Part shown: positions 43,371 to 53,622 of the stretch, piece after piece
How positions within the stretch are numbered: position 1 is the stretch's first letter
Layout of the letters: each line of letters starts with the position of its first letter
Source of the DNA: Streptomyces sp. SID12501
GTDB lineage: Bacteria > Actinomycetota > Actinomycetes > Streptomycetales > Streptomycetaceae
Length of the DNA stretch: 64,000 bases
NCBI RefSeq assembly: GCF_010550245.1
Contig: NZ_JAAGLU010000033.1
Span: forward strand, 1 to 64,000
Direction of reading: 5' to 3'
Position numbers and translations under genes: made by a program
The notes under the pieces: generated by a model
Told to the model about the DNA's origin: nothing
The model's input: only the letters and a program-made list of their open reading frames with translations
Databases searched by the model: none

Positions 43371-44987
43371 CTACTTCTTGTCAAGAACATCCTGAACCTT
43401 CGAACGAACCTCGTCCGTAGCCAGCCCCCGAATCGTCAGCGTCGTCCGGCGACGCAACACGTCATCCGCCGTCTCAGCCCACTCACTGTCCCGCGCATAC
43501 ACCACCTGCGCCCAGATCTCCGGCGCATCCGCGTGCACACGCTCACCCAGCTCAGGGTTCTCGTTCGCCAGCCGCGCGATGTCGAACGCCAGCGAACCGT
43601 AGTGCGTCGCGAGGTGCTTCGCCGTGTCGGCTGCCATGCGCGGACCCGGTGCCGGGCTGTCGACCAGCAGCCGGTGCGCGACAGCGCGCGGGTTGGCGAC
43701 ACCCGGAAGCGGCAGGTACTTCGGCAGGGACGCGACGGGCTCGAAGTCGTCACCCAGCGGACGGCCGGGCAGTGTCTCCAGCTTCTCCATGACCGTACGG
43801 CCGATGTGCCGGAAGGTCGTCCACTTGCCGCCCGAGACGGACAGCATCCCGCCCTTGCCCTCGGTCACGACCGTCTCCCGCTTGGCCTTCGCCGTGTCAC
43901 CGGGGCCACCCGGCAGCACCCGCAGACCCGCGAAGGAGTACGTGATCAGGTCACGGGAGAGCTGCTGGTCACGGACGGAGAACGCGGCCTCGTCGAGGAT
44001 CTGCTCGGTGTCCTTCTCGGTGACCGCGACATCCGCCGGGTCGCCCTCGAACACCTCGTCGGTGGTGCCGAGCAGCAGCATGTCCTCCCAGGGGAGGGCG
44101 AAGGTGATGCGGTACTTGTCGATCGGGGTCGCCAGCGCGGCCTTCCACGGAGACGTCCGCTTCAGGACCAGGTGCGCGCCCTTCGACAGCCGGATGGAAG
44201 GCGCCGCGTCCGGGTTCTCCATCTTGCGCAGGTGGTCGACCCAGGGGCCGGTCGCGTTGAGCACGAGCCGGGCGTTGACGCCGAAGTCGTCGCCGGAGAG
44301 CCGGTCGCGCAGGTCGGCACCGGTGACCCGGCCCCGGGTGAAGCGCAGAGCCGACACCTCGGCGTGGTTGAGCACGACAGCGCCCGCCTCGACGGCCGCA
44401 CGGACCGTCATCAGCGCCATGCGCGCGTCGTTCATCTGACCGTCGCCGTACACGGCCACGGCCTTGAGGTTCTCGGTGCGCAGCTCGGGCACGTCCTGCG
44501 CGGCCTTGGCCGGCGACAGCAGGTGACCGACGCCGTCACCGAACGCCGACAGGGCGGAGTAGGCGAAAACGCCCGCCCCGAGCTTCGCCGCGCCGTGCGG
44601 CCCGCCCTTGTACACGGGGAGGTAGAACGTGAGCGGGTTCGCCAGGTGGGGAGCCACCTGGCGGGAGACCGCACGGCGTTCGAAGTGGTTCTCCGCCACC
44701 AGCTTCACCGCGCCGGTCTGCAGATAGCGCAGACCGCCGTGGAGAAGCTTGGAGGAGGCGGAGGAGGTGGCGCCGGCGAAGTCACCGGCGTCGACCAGAG
44801 CCACCCGCAGACCGGACTGCGCGGCATGCCAGGCCGTCGAGATGCCGAGGATGCCACCGCCGATCACGAGAAGGTCGTACGTCGCCTTGGAGAGCTGCTC
44901 CCGGGTCTCGGCACGGCTCGGGTTCGAGCCGAAGGCCGGGTGCGTACCGAGGGCAGGCACGGACTGCAGGGTGGACTGACTGGTCAT
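43371..44987 (-). CDS. glpD: GlpD, glycerol-3-phosphate dehydrogenase
   Basis: A 538-residue membrane-associated flavoprotein oxidising glycerol-3-phosphate to dihydroxyacetone phosphate and passing electrons to menaquinone. The FAD-binding fold is DLLVIGGGILGISTAWHAAQ (about 38-57), followed by ATSSASSKLLHGGLRYLQTG, the GlpD signature. Later FALPWEDMLLLGTTDEV and the C-terminal DAO_C domain (DEVRSKVQDVL end) fit. Start ATG 44987; glpK lies 9 bases upstream, so it is third in the glpF-glpK-glpD operon. In S. coelicolor this operon (gylCABX) is glycerol-induced and glucose-repressed. Confidence 0.95.
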   Translation of the reverse strand: MTSQSTLQSVPALGTHPAFGSNPSRAETREQLSKATYDLLVIGGGILGISTAWHAAQSGLRVALVDAGDFAGATSSASSKLLHGGLRYLQTGAVKLVAENHFERRAVSRQVAPHLANPLTFYLPVYKGGPHGAAKLGAGVFAYSALSAFGDGVGHLLSPAKAAQDVPELRTENLKAVAVYGDGQMNDARMALMTVRAAVEAGAVVLNHAEVSALRFTRGRVTGADLRDRLSGDDFGVNARLVLNATGPWVDHLRKMENPDAAPSIRLSKGAHLVLKRTSPWKAALATPIDKYRITFALPWEDMLLLGTTDEVFEGDPADVAVTEKDTEQILDEAAFSVRDQQLSRDLITYSFAGLRVLPGGPGDTAKAKRETVVTEGKGGMLSVSGGKWTTFRHIGRTVMEKLETLPGRPLGDDFEPVASLPKYLPLPGVANPRAVAHRLLVDSPAPGPRMAADTAKHLATHYGSLAFDIARLANENPELGERVHADAPEIWAQVVYARDSEWAETADDVLRRRTTLTIRGLATDEVRSKVQDVLDKK

Positions 44988-44996
44988 GTGGGGTTC

Positions 44997-46547
<1,551 letters not shown>

Positions 46548-46613
46548 TGTGTGCTCCTGAGAGGTCCGTGGGTAGGGGACTGGCTTACGGCGTTGCTGCT
46601 CAAGGCTGCGCTG

Positions 46614-46632
46614 CCAGTACTCGTTGTACTGG
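46614..46632 (-). other. Hairpin in the glpF-glpK intercistronic region
   Basis: A 7-bp perfect stem CCAGTAC/GTACTGG with a 5-base loop lies six bases beyond the glpF stop. It may slow 3' decay or lower expression of glpK relative to glpF. There is no U-tract. Confidence 0.5.
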
Positions 46633-46637
46633 CTGCT

Positions 46638-47423
46638 CTAAGCAAAAGCGACGTTGTAGATGCCCGCAGCGATGGCGCCGCCGATCAGCGGACCGACCAC
46701 CGGGATCCAGGCGTAGGACCAGTCGGAGCCGCCCTTGTTGGGCAGGGGCAGGAGTGCGTGCACGATGCGCGGACCGAGGTCACGGGCCGGGTTGATCGCG
46801 TAGCCGGTCGGCCCACCGAGGGACAGACCGATGGAGACGACGACGAGGGAGGTGATCAGGGCACCCAGGACGCCCAGGCCCTTGCCGCTGTCGTTGAGGC
46901 CCTGCGTGAGGACGGCGAGCACCAGCACGATCGTGCCGATGACCTCGGTGGCGATGTTCTGCCAGACGACGCGGATCTCGGGGCCGGTGGAGAAGATTCC
47001 CAGAACCGGACCCGCCCCCTTCTCCTGCGCCTCGACGGCCTTCGTGGCCGGAGCACCGACGATCTCCTCGTCGGTCAGGTGAGCGAGGAACTGACCGTAG
47101 TAGGCGACCCAGACCAAGGACGCACCGATCATGGCGCCGAGCAGCTGGCCGCCCCAGTAGATCGGGACGTCACTCCACTCGATGCCGTTCTTCTTGAGCG
47201 CGAGCGCGAGGGTCACGGCCGGGTTGAGATGGGCGCCGGAGAGCGGCGCCGAGGTGTATACGGCCGTCAGTACGGCGAAACCCCACCCGAAGGTGATGGC
47301 GAGCCAGCCGGCGTTGCGAGCCTTGGAGGCCTTCAGCGTGACGGCGGCACAGACGCCGCCGCCGAGCAGGATGAGTATGGCGGTACCGATGGTCTCGCCG
47401 ATGAAGATGTCGGAGCTGGACAC
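46638..47423 (-). CDS. glpF: GlpF, glycerol facilitator (aquaglyceroporin)
   Basis: A 261-residue MIP-family channel with six membrane helices. The two pore NPA motifs are SGAHLNPAVTLALA and AINPARDLGPRIVHAL; the Asp after NPAR (NPARD) marks the glycerol-conducting branch. Start GTG 47423 (MSSSDIFIGETIGTAIL). It is the first gene of the glycerol operon, with a candidate GylR palindrome about 85 bp upstream. Confidence 0.95.
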   Translation of the reverse strand: MSSSDIFIGETIGTAILILLGGGVCAAVTLKASKARNAGWLAITFGWGFAVLTAVYTSAPLSGAHLNPAVTLALALKKNGIEWSDVPIYWGGQLLGAMIGASLVWVAYYGQFLAHLTDEEIVGAPATKAVEAQEKGAGPVLGIFSTGPEIRVVWQNIATEVIGTIVLVLAVLTQGLNDSGKGLGVLGALITSLVVVSIGLSLGGPTGYAINPARDLGPRIVHALLPLPNKGGSDWSYAWIPVVGPLIGGAIAAGIYNVAFA

Positions 47424-47507
47424 CCGCGACTCCTTTGTCCTTCGTTCCAGGGGAAGAGCTGCCGGCCCTTGGCGTTGTCACACTCTAACGCCTATTGCCG
47501 GTCGGTG

Positions 47508-47522
47508 TTCGACAATGTCGAC
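47508..47522. promoter_or_regulatory. Candidate GylR operator upstream of glpF
   Basis: TTCGACA-A-TGTCGAC is a near-perfect palindrome (6 of 7 arm bases pair). It shares GTTCGrCAATGTCGA with the site upstream of gylR at 48548. It lies in the 304-bp gap between gylR and glpF, which otherwise holds the promoter and the gylR terminator. Confidence 0.65.
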
Positions 47523-47655
47523 CGATGGACGGGAGTCTTGCCGTGGTGTTACAGGCACGTCAAGAGCTCTGTTATCGAAAACACGATCGTTATTGATTGC
47601 TGTGAGCTATCGATCTTGGGCCGGTCGCAACCCGCGTCCGCCCGTACACGCCCCG

Positions 47656-47703
47656 CACACGAAAAGACCGGAACATCCAAGATGTCCCGGCCGCTTTCGT
47701 GTG
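47656..47703 (-). terminator. Terminator of gylR
   Basis: A long hairpin: CACACGAAA pairs with TTTCGTGTG at the base, and CCGGGACATC pairs with GATGTTCCGG above it, with small bulges. The descending arm carries TTTT. It lies 25 bases past the gylR stop. Confidence 0.75.
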
Positions 47704-47727
47704 AAGGTTCAGATTTCGTACGGGGGC

Positions 47728-48492
47728 TCAGAACCGTCCCGCGCCCAGGTCCCGTGACACCGCGCGGGCGCAGTCCCGCACCGCCGCGATCAGCTCCGGG
47801 CGCAGCTCGCCCTCACGGCAGAGCCGTTCCACGGCGCCGGTGACGCCCACCGCGCCGACCGGCATCCGCCGCCGGTCGTGGATGGGGGCGGCGATGGACG
47901 CGACGCCCTCCCAGGTCTCCTCGACGTCGGCCGCGTACCCGCGCGCGCGGGTGAGGTCCAGGACGCCCTCGAAACCCTCCAGGTCGCTGATCGTCCGGTC
48001 GGTGAACGGCTTGCGCTCGGCCTCCAGGACCTCGCTGTGCGCGACCGGGTCGTAGGCCGACAGGACCTTGCCCAGAGCTGTGGAGTGCAGGGGCTGCATG
48101 GCCCCGACCTCCAGGACCTGTCGGCTGTCGTCGGGGCGGAAGACGTGGTGCACGATCAGCACGCCCCGCTGGTGCAGGACGCCCAGGTGGACGCTCTCGC
48201 CGCTGGAGCGGGCCAGGTCGTCGGTCCACACCAGGGCACGCGCGCGCAGTTCGTGGACGTCCAGATAGGTGGTCCCCAGGCGCAGCAGTTCGGCGCCCAG
48301 CTGATAGCGCCCGGACGCGGCCTCCTGCTCGACGAAGCCCTCGTGCTGGAGGGTGCGCAGGATGCCGTGGGCGGTGCCCTTGGCGAGGCCGAGGGACGAG
48401 GCGATGTCCGAGAGGCCGAGCCGACGCTCGCCGCCCGCGAGGAGCCGCAGCATCGCCGCCGCCCGTTCGAGCGACTGGATGTTCCGTGCCAT
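47728..48492 (-). CDS. gylR: GylR, IclR-type repressor of the glycerol operon
   Basis: A 254-residue regulator. The winged helix is at about 1-70 (SLERAAAMLRLLAGGERRLGL, then SDIASSLGLAKGTAHGILRTLQHEGF as the recognition helix; both quoted in parts). The IclR effector domain follows, with LHSTALGKVLSAY and ARGYAADVEETWEGVASIAAP. Gene order (gylR before glpF on the same strand) and sequence match the S. coelicolor repressor that responds to glycerol or glycerol-3-phosphate. Start ATG 48492 with AGGA upstream. A palindrome at 48548 suggests autoregulation. Confidence 0.93.
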   Translation of the reverse strand: MARNIQSLERAAAMLRLLAGGERRLGLSDIASSLGLAKGTAHGILRTLQHEGFVEQEAASGRYQLGAELLRLGTTYLDVHELRARALVWTDDLARSSGESVHLGVLHQRGVLIVHHVFRPDDSRQVLEVGAMQPLHSTALGKVLSAYDPVAHSEVLEAERKPFTDRTISDLEGFEGVLDLTRARGYAADVEETWEGVASIAAPIHDRRRMPVGAVGVTGAVERLCREGELRPELIAAVRDCARAVSRDLGAGRF

Positions 48493-48547
48493 CGCCGTCC
48501 TGCCTCCGTCCCCTTCGACCGCCGGCCCCCGGCGTTCGCTGCCACCG

Positions 48548-48562
48548 TTCGGCAATGTCGAA
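48548..48562. promoter_or_regulatory. Candidate GylR operator upstream of gylR
   Basis: TTCGGCA-A-TGTCGAA, extended to GTTCG...CGAAC, with one arm mismatch. A further half-site ATGTCGACC lies at about 48574. It lies 56 bp before gylR inside the 308-bp gylR-metH gap. The rest of that gap holds no gene; the metH promoter must be within it. Confidence 0.65.
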
Positions 48563-48800
48563 CACTACCGGTCCATGTCGACCACCCGCCAATGGCTCGT
48601 CGACACCTGTTACATCCCGCGTACATCCGTGTGGACCCACTGCATACACCAGGTGGCTTTCAGCCACGCAACGCACGCCACGTACGTCCGTCCCGTGGAC
48701 GCCCTGACCATACGGCCCCGCACCGGGCTACCCTGGCCGCGTGCGCCTTCCCCAAAGAAGACGCAAAGCCGACAGCCGTCGCACTCCAGGGAGCCCTTAC

Positions 48801-51800
48801 ATGGCCGCCTCGCCGTCCGCCCCTTCCGCCGACAACAGGATCCGTGCGTCCGCCCTCCGGGACGCACTCGCCACCCGAGTGGTGGTGGCCGACGGTGCGA
48901 TGGGCACCATGCTGCAGGCGCAGGACCCGACGCTCGAGGACTTCGAGAACCTCGAAGGCTGCAACGAGATCCTGAACATCACCCGCCCCGACATCGTCCG
49001 CTCCGTCCACGAGGCGTACTTCTCGGTGGGCGTGGACTGCGTCGAGACGAACACCTTCGGCGCGAACTTCGCCGCGCTCGCCGAGTACGACATCGCCGAG
49101 CGCAACTTCGAGCTGTCGGAGGCCGGCGCCCGCATCGCCCGCGAGGTCGCCGACGAGTTCACCGCCTCCACCGGCGAGCAGCGCTGGGTCCTGGGCTCCA
49201 TGGGCCCCGGCACCAAGCTGCCCACGCTCGGCCACATCACCTACGCGAAGATCCGGGACGCCTACCAGATCAACGCCGAGGGCCTGCTCTCCGGCGGCGC
49301 CGACGCGCTGATCGTCGAGACCACCCAGGACCTCCTGCAGACCAAGTCCTCCATCATCGGCGCCCGCCGCGCCATGGAGGCGGTGGGCCTCACCGTCCCG
49401 CTGATCTGCTCCGTCACCGTCGAGACCACCGGCACCATGCTGCTCGGCTCGGAGATCGGCGCGGCACTGACCGCGCTGGAACCGCTGGGCATCGACATGA
49501 TCGGCCTGAACTGCGCCACGGGCCCCGCCGAGATGAGCGAGCACCTGCGCTACCTCGCGCGCAGCGCCCGCATCCCGCTCTCCTGCATGCCCAACGCCGG
49601 TCTGCCCGTCCTGACCAAGGACGGCGCGTACTACCCGCTCAGCGCCCCGGAGCTCGCCGACGCCCAGGAGAACTTCGTCCGCGAGTACGGCCTCTCGCTG
49701 GTCGGCGGCTGTTGCGGCACGACCCCCGAACACCTGCGCAAGGTCGTGGAGCGGGTCCGCGGCACGGCCGTCACCGAGCGGAGGCCCCAGCCCGAGGCGG
49801 GCGCCGCCTCGCTCTACCAGATGGTCCCGTTCCGCCAGGACACCGCCTACATGGCGATCGGCGAGCGCACCAACGCCAACGGTTCCAAGAAGTTCCGCGA
49901 GGCCATGCTCGATGCCCGCTGGGACGACTGCGTCGAGATGGTCCGCGACCAGATCCGCGAGGGCGCGCACATGCTCGACCTCTGCGTGGACTACGTCGGC
50001 CGCGACGGCGTCGCCGACATGGAGGAGCTCGCGGGCCGCTTCGCCACCGCCTCCACGCTGCCGATCGTCCTGGACTCCACCGAGGTTCCCGTCCTGCGGG
50101 CGGGCCTGGAGAAGCTCGGCGGCCGGGCCGTCATCAACTCGGTGAACTACGAGGACGGCGACGGACCGGAGTCCCGCTTCGCCAAGGTCACCAGGCTGGC
50201 CCAGGAGCACGGCGCCGCGCTCATCGCGCTCACCATCGACGAGGAGGGCCAGGCCCGTACCGTCGAGCACAAGGTCGCCATCGCCGAGCGCCTGATCGAG
50301 GACCTGACGACGAACTGGGGGATCCACGAGTCGGACATCCTCATCGACACCCTCACCTTCACCATCTGCACCGGCCAGGAGGAGTCCCGCAAGGACGGCA
50401 TCGCCACGATCGAGTCGATCCGCGAGCTCAAGCGCCGCCGCCCGGACGTCCAGACCACCCTCGGCCTGTCCAACATCTCCTTCGGCCTGAACCCGGCCGC
50501 CCGCATCCTGCTCAACTCGGTCTTCCTCGACGAGTGCGTCAAGGCCGGCCTCGACTCGGCGATCGTGCACGCGTCGAAGATCCTCCCCATCGCGCGCTTC
50601 AGTGAGGAGGAGGTGACCACCGCCCTCGACCTGATCCACGACCGGCGGACCGAGGGCTACGACCCGCTGCAGAAGCTGATGGCCCTCTTCGAGGGCGTCA
50701 ACACCAAGTCGATGAAGGACGGCCGCGCCGAGGAACTCCTCGCCCTCCCGCTGGACGAGCGACTGCAGCGCCGCATCATCGACGGCGAGAAGAACGGCCT
50801 GGAGACCGACCTCGACGAGGCCCTGACGACCCGCCCGGCCCTCGACATCGTCAACGACACCCTCCTGGAGGGTATGAAGGTCGTCGGCGAGCTCTTCGGC
50901 TCCGGCCAGATGCAGCTCCCGTTCGTCCTGCAGTCCGCCGAGGTGATGAAGACGGCGGTCGCCTACCTCGAACCACACATGGAGAAGACGGACGACGACG
51001 GCAAGGGCACCATCGTGCTCGCCACAGTCCGCGGCGACGTCCATGACATCGGCAAGAACCTTGTCGACATCATCCTCACCAACAACGGCTACAACGTCGT
51101 CAACATCGGCATCAAGCAGCCGGTCTCCGCGATCCTCGAAGCCGCGCAGGAGCACAAGGCCGACGTCATCGGCATGTCCGGACTCCTGGTCAAGTCCACG
51201 GTGATCATGAAGGAGAACCTCCAGGAGCTCAACCAGCGCAAGCTGGCCGCCGACTACCCGGTGATCCTCGGCGGCGCGGCCCTCACCCGTGCCTACGTCG
51301 AGCAGGACCTGCACGAGATCTACGAGGGCGAGGTCCGCTACGCCCGCGACGCCTTCGAGGGCCTGCGCCTGATGGACGCCCTGATCGGCGTCAAGCGCGG
51401 TGTCCCCGGCGCCAAGCTGCCCGAACTCAAGCAGCGCCGCGTCCGCCCGAGCGCCGCCGCCGTACAGGTCGAGGAACGCCCCGAGGAAGGCCACGTCCGC
51501 TCCGACGTCGCCATCGACAACCCCGTCCCCACCCCGCCCTTCCGGGGCACCCGCGTCATCAAGGGCATCCAGCTCAAGGAGTACGCGAGCTGGCTCGACG
51601 AGGGCGCCCTCTTCAAGGGCCAGTGGGGCCTCAAGCAGGCCCGCACCGGCGACGGCCCGACCTATGAGGAGCTGGCCGAGACCGAGGGCCGCCCCAGGCT
51701 GCGCGGCCTCCTGGACAAGCTCCAGACGGACAGCCTGCTGGAGGCGGCCGTCGTCTACGGCTACTTCCCGTGCGTCTCCAAGGACGACGACCTGATCATC

Positions 51801-52319
51801 CTCGACGACCAGGGCAACGAACGTACGCGCTTCACGTTCCCGCGCCAGCGCCGTGGCCGCCGACTGTGTCTGGCCGACTTCTTCCGCCCGGAGGAGTCCG
51901 GCGAGACGGACGTCGTCGGCCTCCAGATCGTCACCATGGGCAACCGGATCGGCGAGGAGACCGCCAAGCTCTTCGAGGCGAACTCCTACCGCGACTACCT
52001 CGAACTGCACGGACTGTCCGTCCAGTTGGCCGAGGCCCTCGCCGAGTACTGGCACGCACGCGTCCGCTCCGAACTGGGCTTCGCCGGCGAGGACCCCGCC
52101 GACGTCGAGGACATGTTCGCCCTCAAGTACCGGGGTGCCCGCTTCTCCCTCGGCTACGGCGCCTGCCCCGACCTGGAGGACCGCGCCAAGATCGCCGACC
52201 TGCTCAAGCCCGAGCGCATCGGCGTCCACCTCTCCGAGGAGTTCCAGCTCCACCCCGAACAGTCCACCGACGCCATCGTCATCCACCACCCCGAGGCGAA
52301 GTACTTCAACGCCCGCTGA
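48801..52319 (+). CDS. metH: MetH, cobalamin-dependent methionine synthase
   Basis: A 1172-residue four-module enzyme that methylates homocysteine to methionine using methyl-tetrahydrofolate. Order: homocysteine module (about 20-330; zinc Cys in GLNCATGP and GGCCGTTPEH), folate module (about 350-620; AIGERTNANGSKKF), cobalamin module (about 640-870; DVHDIGKN with the cobalt-ligand His748), and AdoMet reactivation module (about 900-1172; RKRxxGRRLCLADFF-like RRGRRLCLADFFRPEESGE). Start ATG 48801 has AGGGAG 7 bases upstream. No cobalamin riboswitch was recognised before it. It diverges from gylR. It complements the methionine salvage island upstream. Confidence 0.96.
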   Translation: MAASPSAPSADNRIRASALRDALATRVVVADGAMGTMLQAQDPTLEDFENLEGCNEILNITRPDIVRSVHEAYFSVGVDCVETNTFGANFAALAEYDIAERNFELSEAGARIAREVADEFTASTGEQRWVLGSMGPGTKLPTLGHITYAKIRDAYQINAEGLLSGGADALIVETTQDLLQTKSSIIGARRAMEAVGLTVPLICSVTVETTGTMLLGSEIGAALTALEPLGIDMIGLNCATGPAEMSEHLRYLARSARIPLSCMPNAGLPVLTKDGAYYPLSAPELADAQENFVREYGLSLVGGCCGTTPEHLRKVVERVRGTAVTERRPQPEAGAASLYQMVPFRQDTAYMAIGERTNANGSKKFREAMLDARWDDCVEMVRDQIREGAHMLDLCVDYVGRDGVADMEELAGRFATASTLPIVLDSTEVPVLRAGLEKLGGRAVINSVNYEDGDGPESRFAKVTRLAQEHGAALIALTIDEEGQARTVEHKVAIAERLIEDLTTNWGIHESDILIDTLTFTICTGQEESRKDGIATIESIRELKRRRPDVQTTLGLSNISFGLNPAARILLNSVFLDECVKAGLDSAIVHASKILPIARFSEEEVTTALDLIHDRRTEGYDPLQKLMALFEGVNTKSMKDGRAEELLALPLDERLQRRIIDGEKNGLETDLDEALTTRPALDIVNDTLLEGMKVVGELFGSGQMQLPFVLQSAEVMKTAVAYLEPHMEKTDDDGKGTIVLATVRGDVHDIGKNLVDIILTNNGYNVVNIGIKQPVSAILEAAQEHKADVIGMSGLLVKSTVIMKENLQELNQRKLAADYPVILGGAALTRAYVEQDLHEIYEGEVRYARDAFEGLRLMDALIGVKRGVPGAKLPELKQRRVRPSAAAVQVEERPEEGHVRSDVAIDNPVPTPPFRGTRVIKGIQLKEYASWLDEGALFKGQWGLKQARTGDGPTYEELAETEGRPRLRGLLDKLQTDSLLEAAVVYGYFPCVSKDDDLIILDDQGNERTRFTFPRQRRGRRLCLADFFRPEESGETDVVGLQIVTMGNRIGEETAKLFEANSYRDYLELHGLSVQLAEALAEYWHARVRSELGFAGEDPADVEDMFALKYRGARFSLGYGACPDLEDRAKIADLLKPERIGVHLSEEFQLHPEQSTDAIVIHHPEAKYFNAR

Positions 52320-52370
52320 GTCTTCCAGCGCACGCTGATCGGACAAGACGTACACTTGACGGTCCACCGC

Positions 52371-52409
52371 AGGCCGGTTGCCCTCTGTGCACTCAGGGGC
52401 AACCGGCCT
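52371..52409 (+). terminator. Terminator of metH
   Basis: AGGCCGGTTGCCC (52371-52383) pairs with GGGCAACCGGCCT (52397-52409). It lies between metH and the HAD gene; TTGACG at about 52357 just before it could be a -35 box for the HAD gene. Confidence 0.82.
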
Positions 52410-52436
52410 GATCGTCCCTCAAGGAGGTGCGCCAGG

Positions 52437-53135
52437 ATGACCAGCACGGTCCCCGCGCTCGGAACCCGTTCGGCCGAAGGCTCAGCACTGCAGGCCGTAC
52501 TCCTCGATATGGACGGCACCCTGGTGGACACCGAGGGGTTCTGGTGGGACGTCGAGGTCGAGATCTTCGCCGGCCTCGGTCACACCCTCGACGACTCCTG
52601 GCGGCACGTCGTGGTCGGCGGCCCCATGACCCGCAGCGCCGGTTTCCTCATCGAGGCCACCGGCGCCGACATCACCTTCGCCGAACTCTCGGAACTGCTC
52701 AACGACGGGTTCGAGGACCGTATCGGCCGCGCCCTGCCCCTGATGCCGGGCGCCGCCCGCCTCCTCGCCGAACTCTCCGCGCACGAGATCCCGACGGCCC
52801 TCGTCTCCGCCTCGCACCGCCGGATCATCGACCGGGTTCTGGCCTCCCTGGGCCCGCACCACTTCGCCCTGAGCATCGCGGGCGACGAGGTGGAGCGTAC
52901 GAAGCCCTACCCCGACCCCTATCTGATCGCCGCCGCGCGACTCGGCGCCGACCCGGCGAGATGCGCCGTCGTCGAGGACACGGCCACCGGGGTCGCGGCT
53001 GCGGAGGCCGCCGGCTGCCACGTCGTGGCCGTGCCGTCGGTCGCGCCCATCGCCCCCGGCGCGCGCCGCACGATCGTGACCTCGCTGGAAGAAGTCGACC
53101 TGCCCTTTCTGCACGGGCTGATGAGGAACGACTGA
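52437..53135 (+). CDS. HAD family hydrolase (beta-phosphoglucomutase/phosphatase type)
   Basis: A 232-residue soluble phosphatase-fold protein. Motif I is VLLDMDGTLVDTEGFWW (Asp nucleophile and acid), motif II is TALVSASHRR, the lysine is in EVERTKPYPDPYL, and motif III is CAVVEDTATGVAAAEAAG. The helical cap places it in the subfamily I group with PGMB and phosphoglycolate phosphatase. Start ATG 52437 with AAGGAGG nine bases upstream. It stands behind the metH terminator; its substrate is unknown. Confidence 0.87.
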   Translation: MTSTVPALGTRSAEGSALQAVLLDMDGTLVDTEGFWWDVEVEIFAGLGHTLDDSWRHVVVGGPMTRSAGFLIEATGADITFAELSELLNDGFEDRIGRALPLMPGAARLLAELSAHEIPTALVSASHRRIIDRVLASLGPHHFALSIAGDEVERTKPYPDPYLIAAARLGADPARCAVVEDTATGVAAAEAAGCHVVAVPSVAPIAPGARRTIVTSLEEVDLPFLHGLMRND

Positions 53136-53622
53136 CGGCGAATGACTGATGGCAGCGGACTGATCACGGAAATGCGATGACGCGTTTACCGAGTGTGCCC
53201 GATCGAATGCGGGATAACGCGCGGATGAACGGGCAGGTCATCAAATGAGAATTAAGGCCCTCTTCTGATCTCGTCGGTGGCGAATTCACGTAAGCACTCT
53301 CAGCTCCGGGTGTGTGAGGTTCGCCACCCGACAGGGGCTCGACAAACGACAAGTGCCGTGTACATGCACCTCGTTCGAGAGCTCTCGGTGCGCCCTTGTG
53401 TCCCGTTTGGGGAGAACCTGCGCGGAATCCTTCCACTGTCGGTTTTTTCGGTGCGTCCACACCCGGTTCCGCAGCGTGATGAGCCCCCAACTCCGGCTGC
53501 ATGCGGGCCCCTCCGCGGTCCGGACTAATCTCGTTGGGAGAACATCGCCACAATCCCTCACCCGCGAGCACCACCCCACGCCCGCCGGGTCCCTGGGATC
53601 GACAGCCTGGAGAACCCCGAGC
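53136..53622 (+). promoter_or_regulatory. 487-bp upstream region of the tandem binding-protein genes
   Basis: This gap is AT-richer than coding DNA, with a TTTTTT run near 53445 and the AT-rich stretch ATGAGAATTAAGGC near 53245. Short frames in it (for example 53364-53528) have poor codon bias and no ribosome site. I see no hairpin terminator after the HAD gene and no recognised riboswitch. It presumably carries the promoter of the gene at 53623 and a long untranslated leader. Confidence 0.4.

Noticed and set aside
48563..48800. Cobalamin riboswitch before metH
   Set aside because: The 238 bp before metH contain no recognisable B12-box or the needed long leader.
48660..52367. A 1235-codon minus-strand frame antisense to metH
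   Set aside because: metH is complete with all four modules on the plus strand; the antisense product is compositionally odd and has no known domain.
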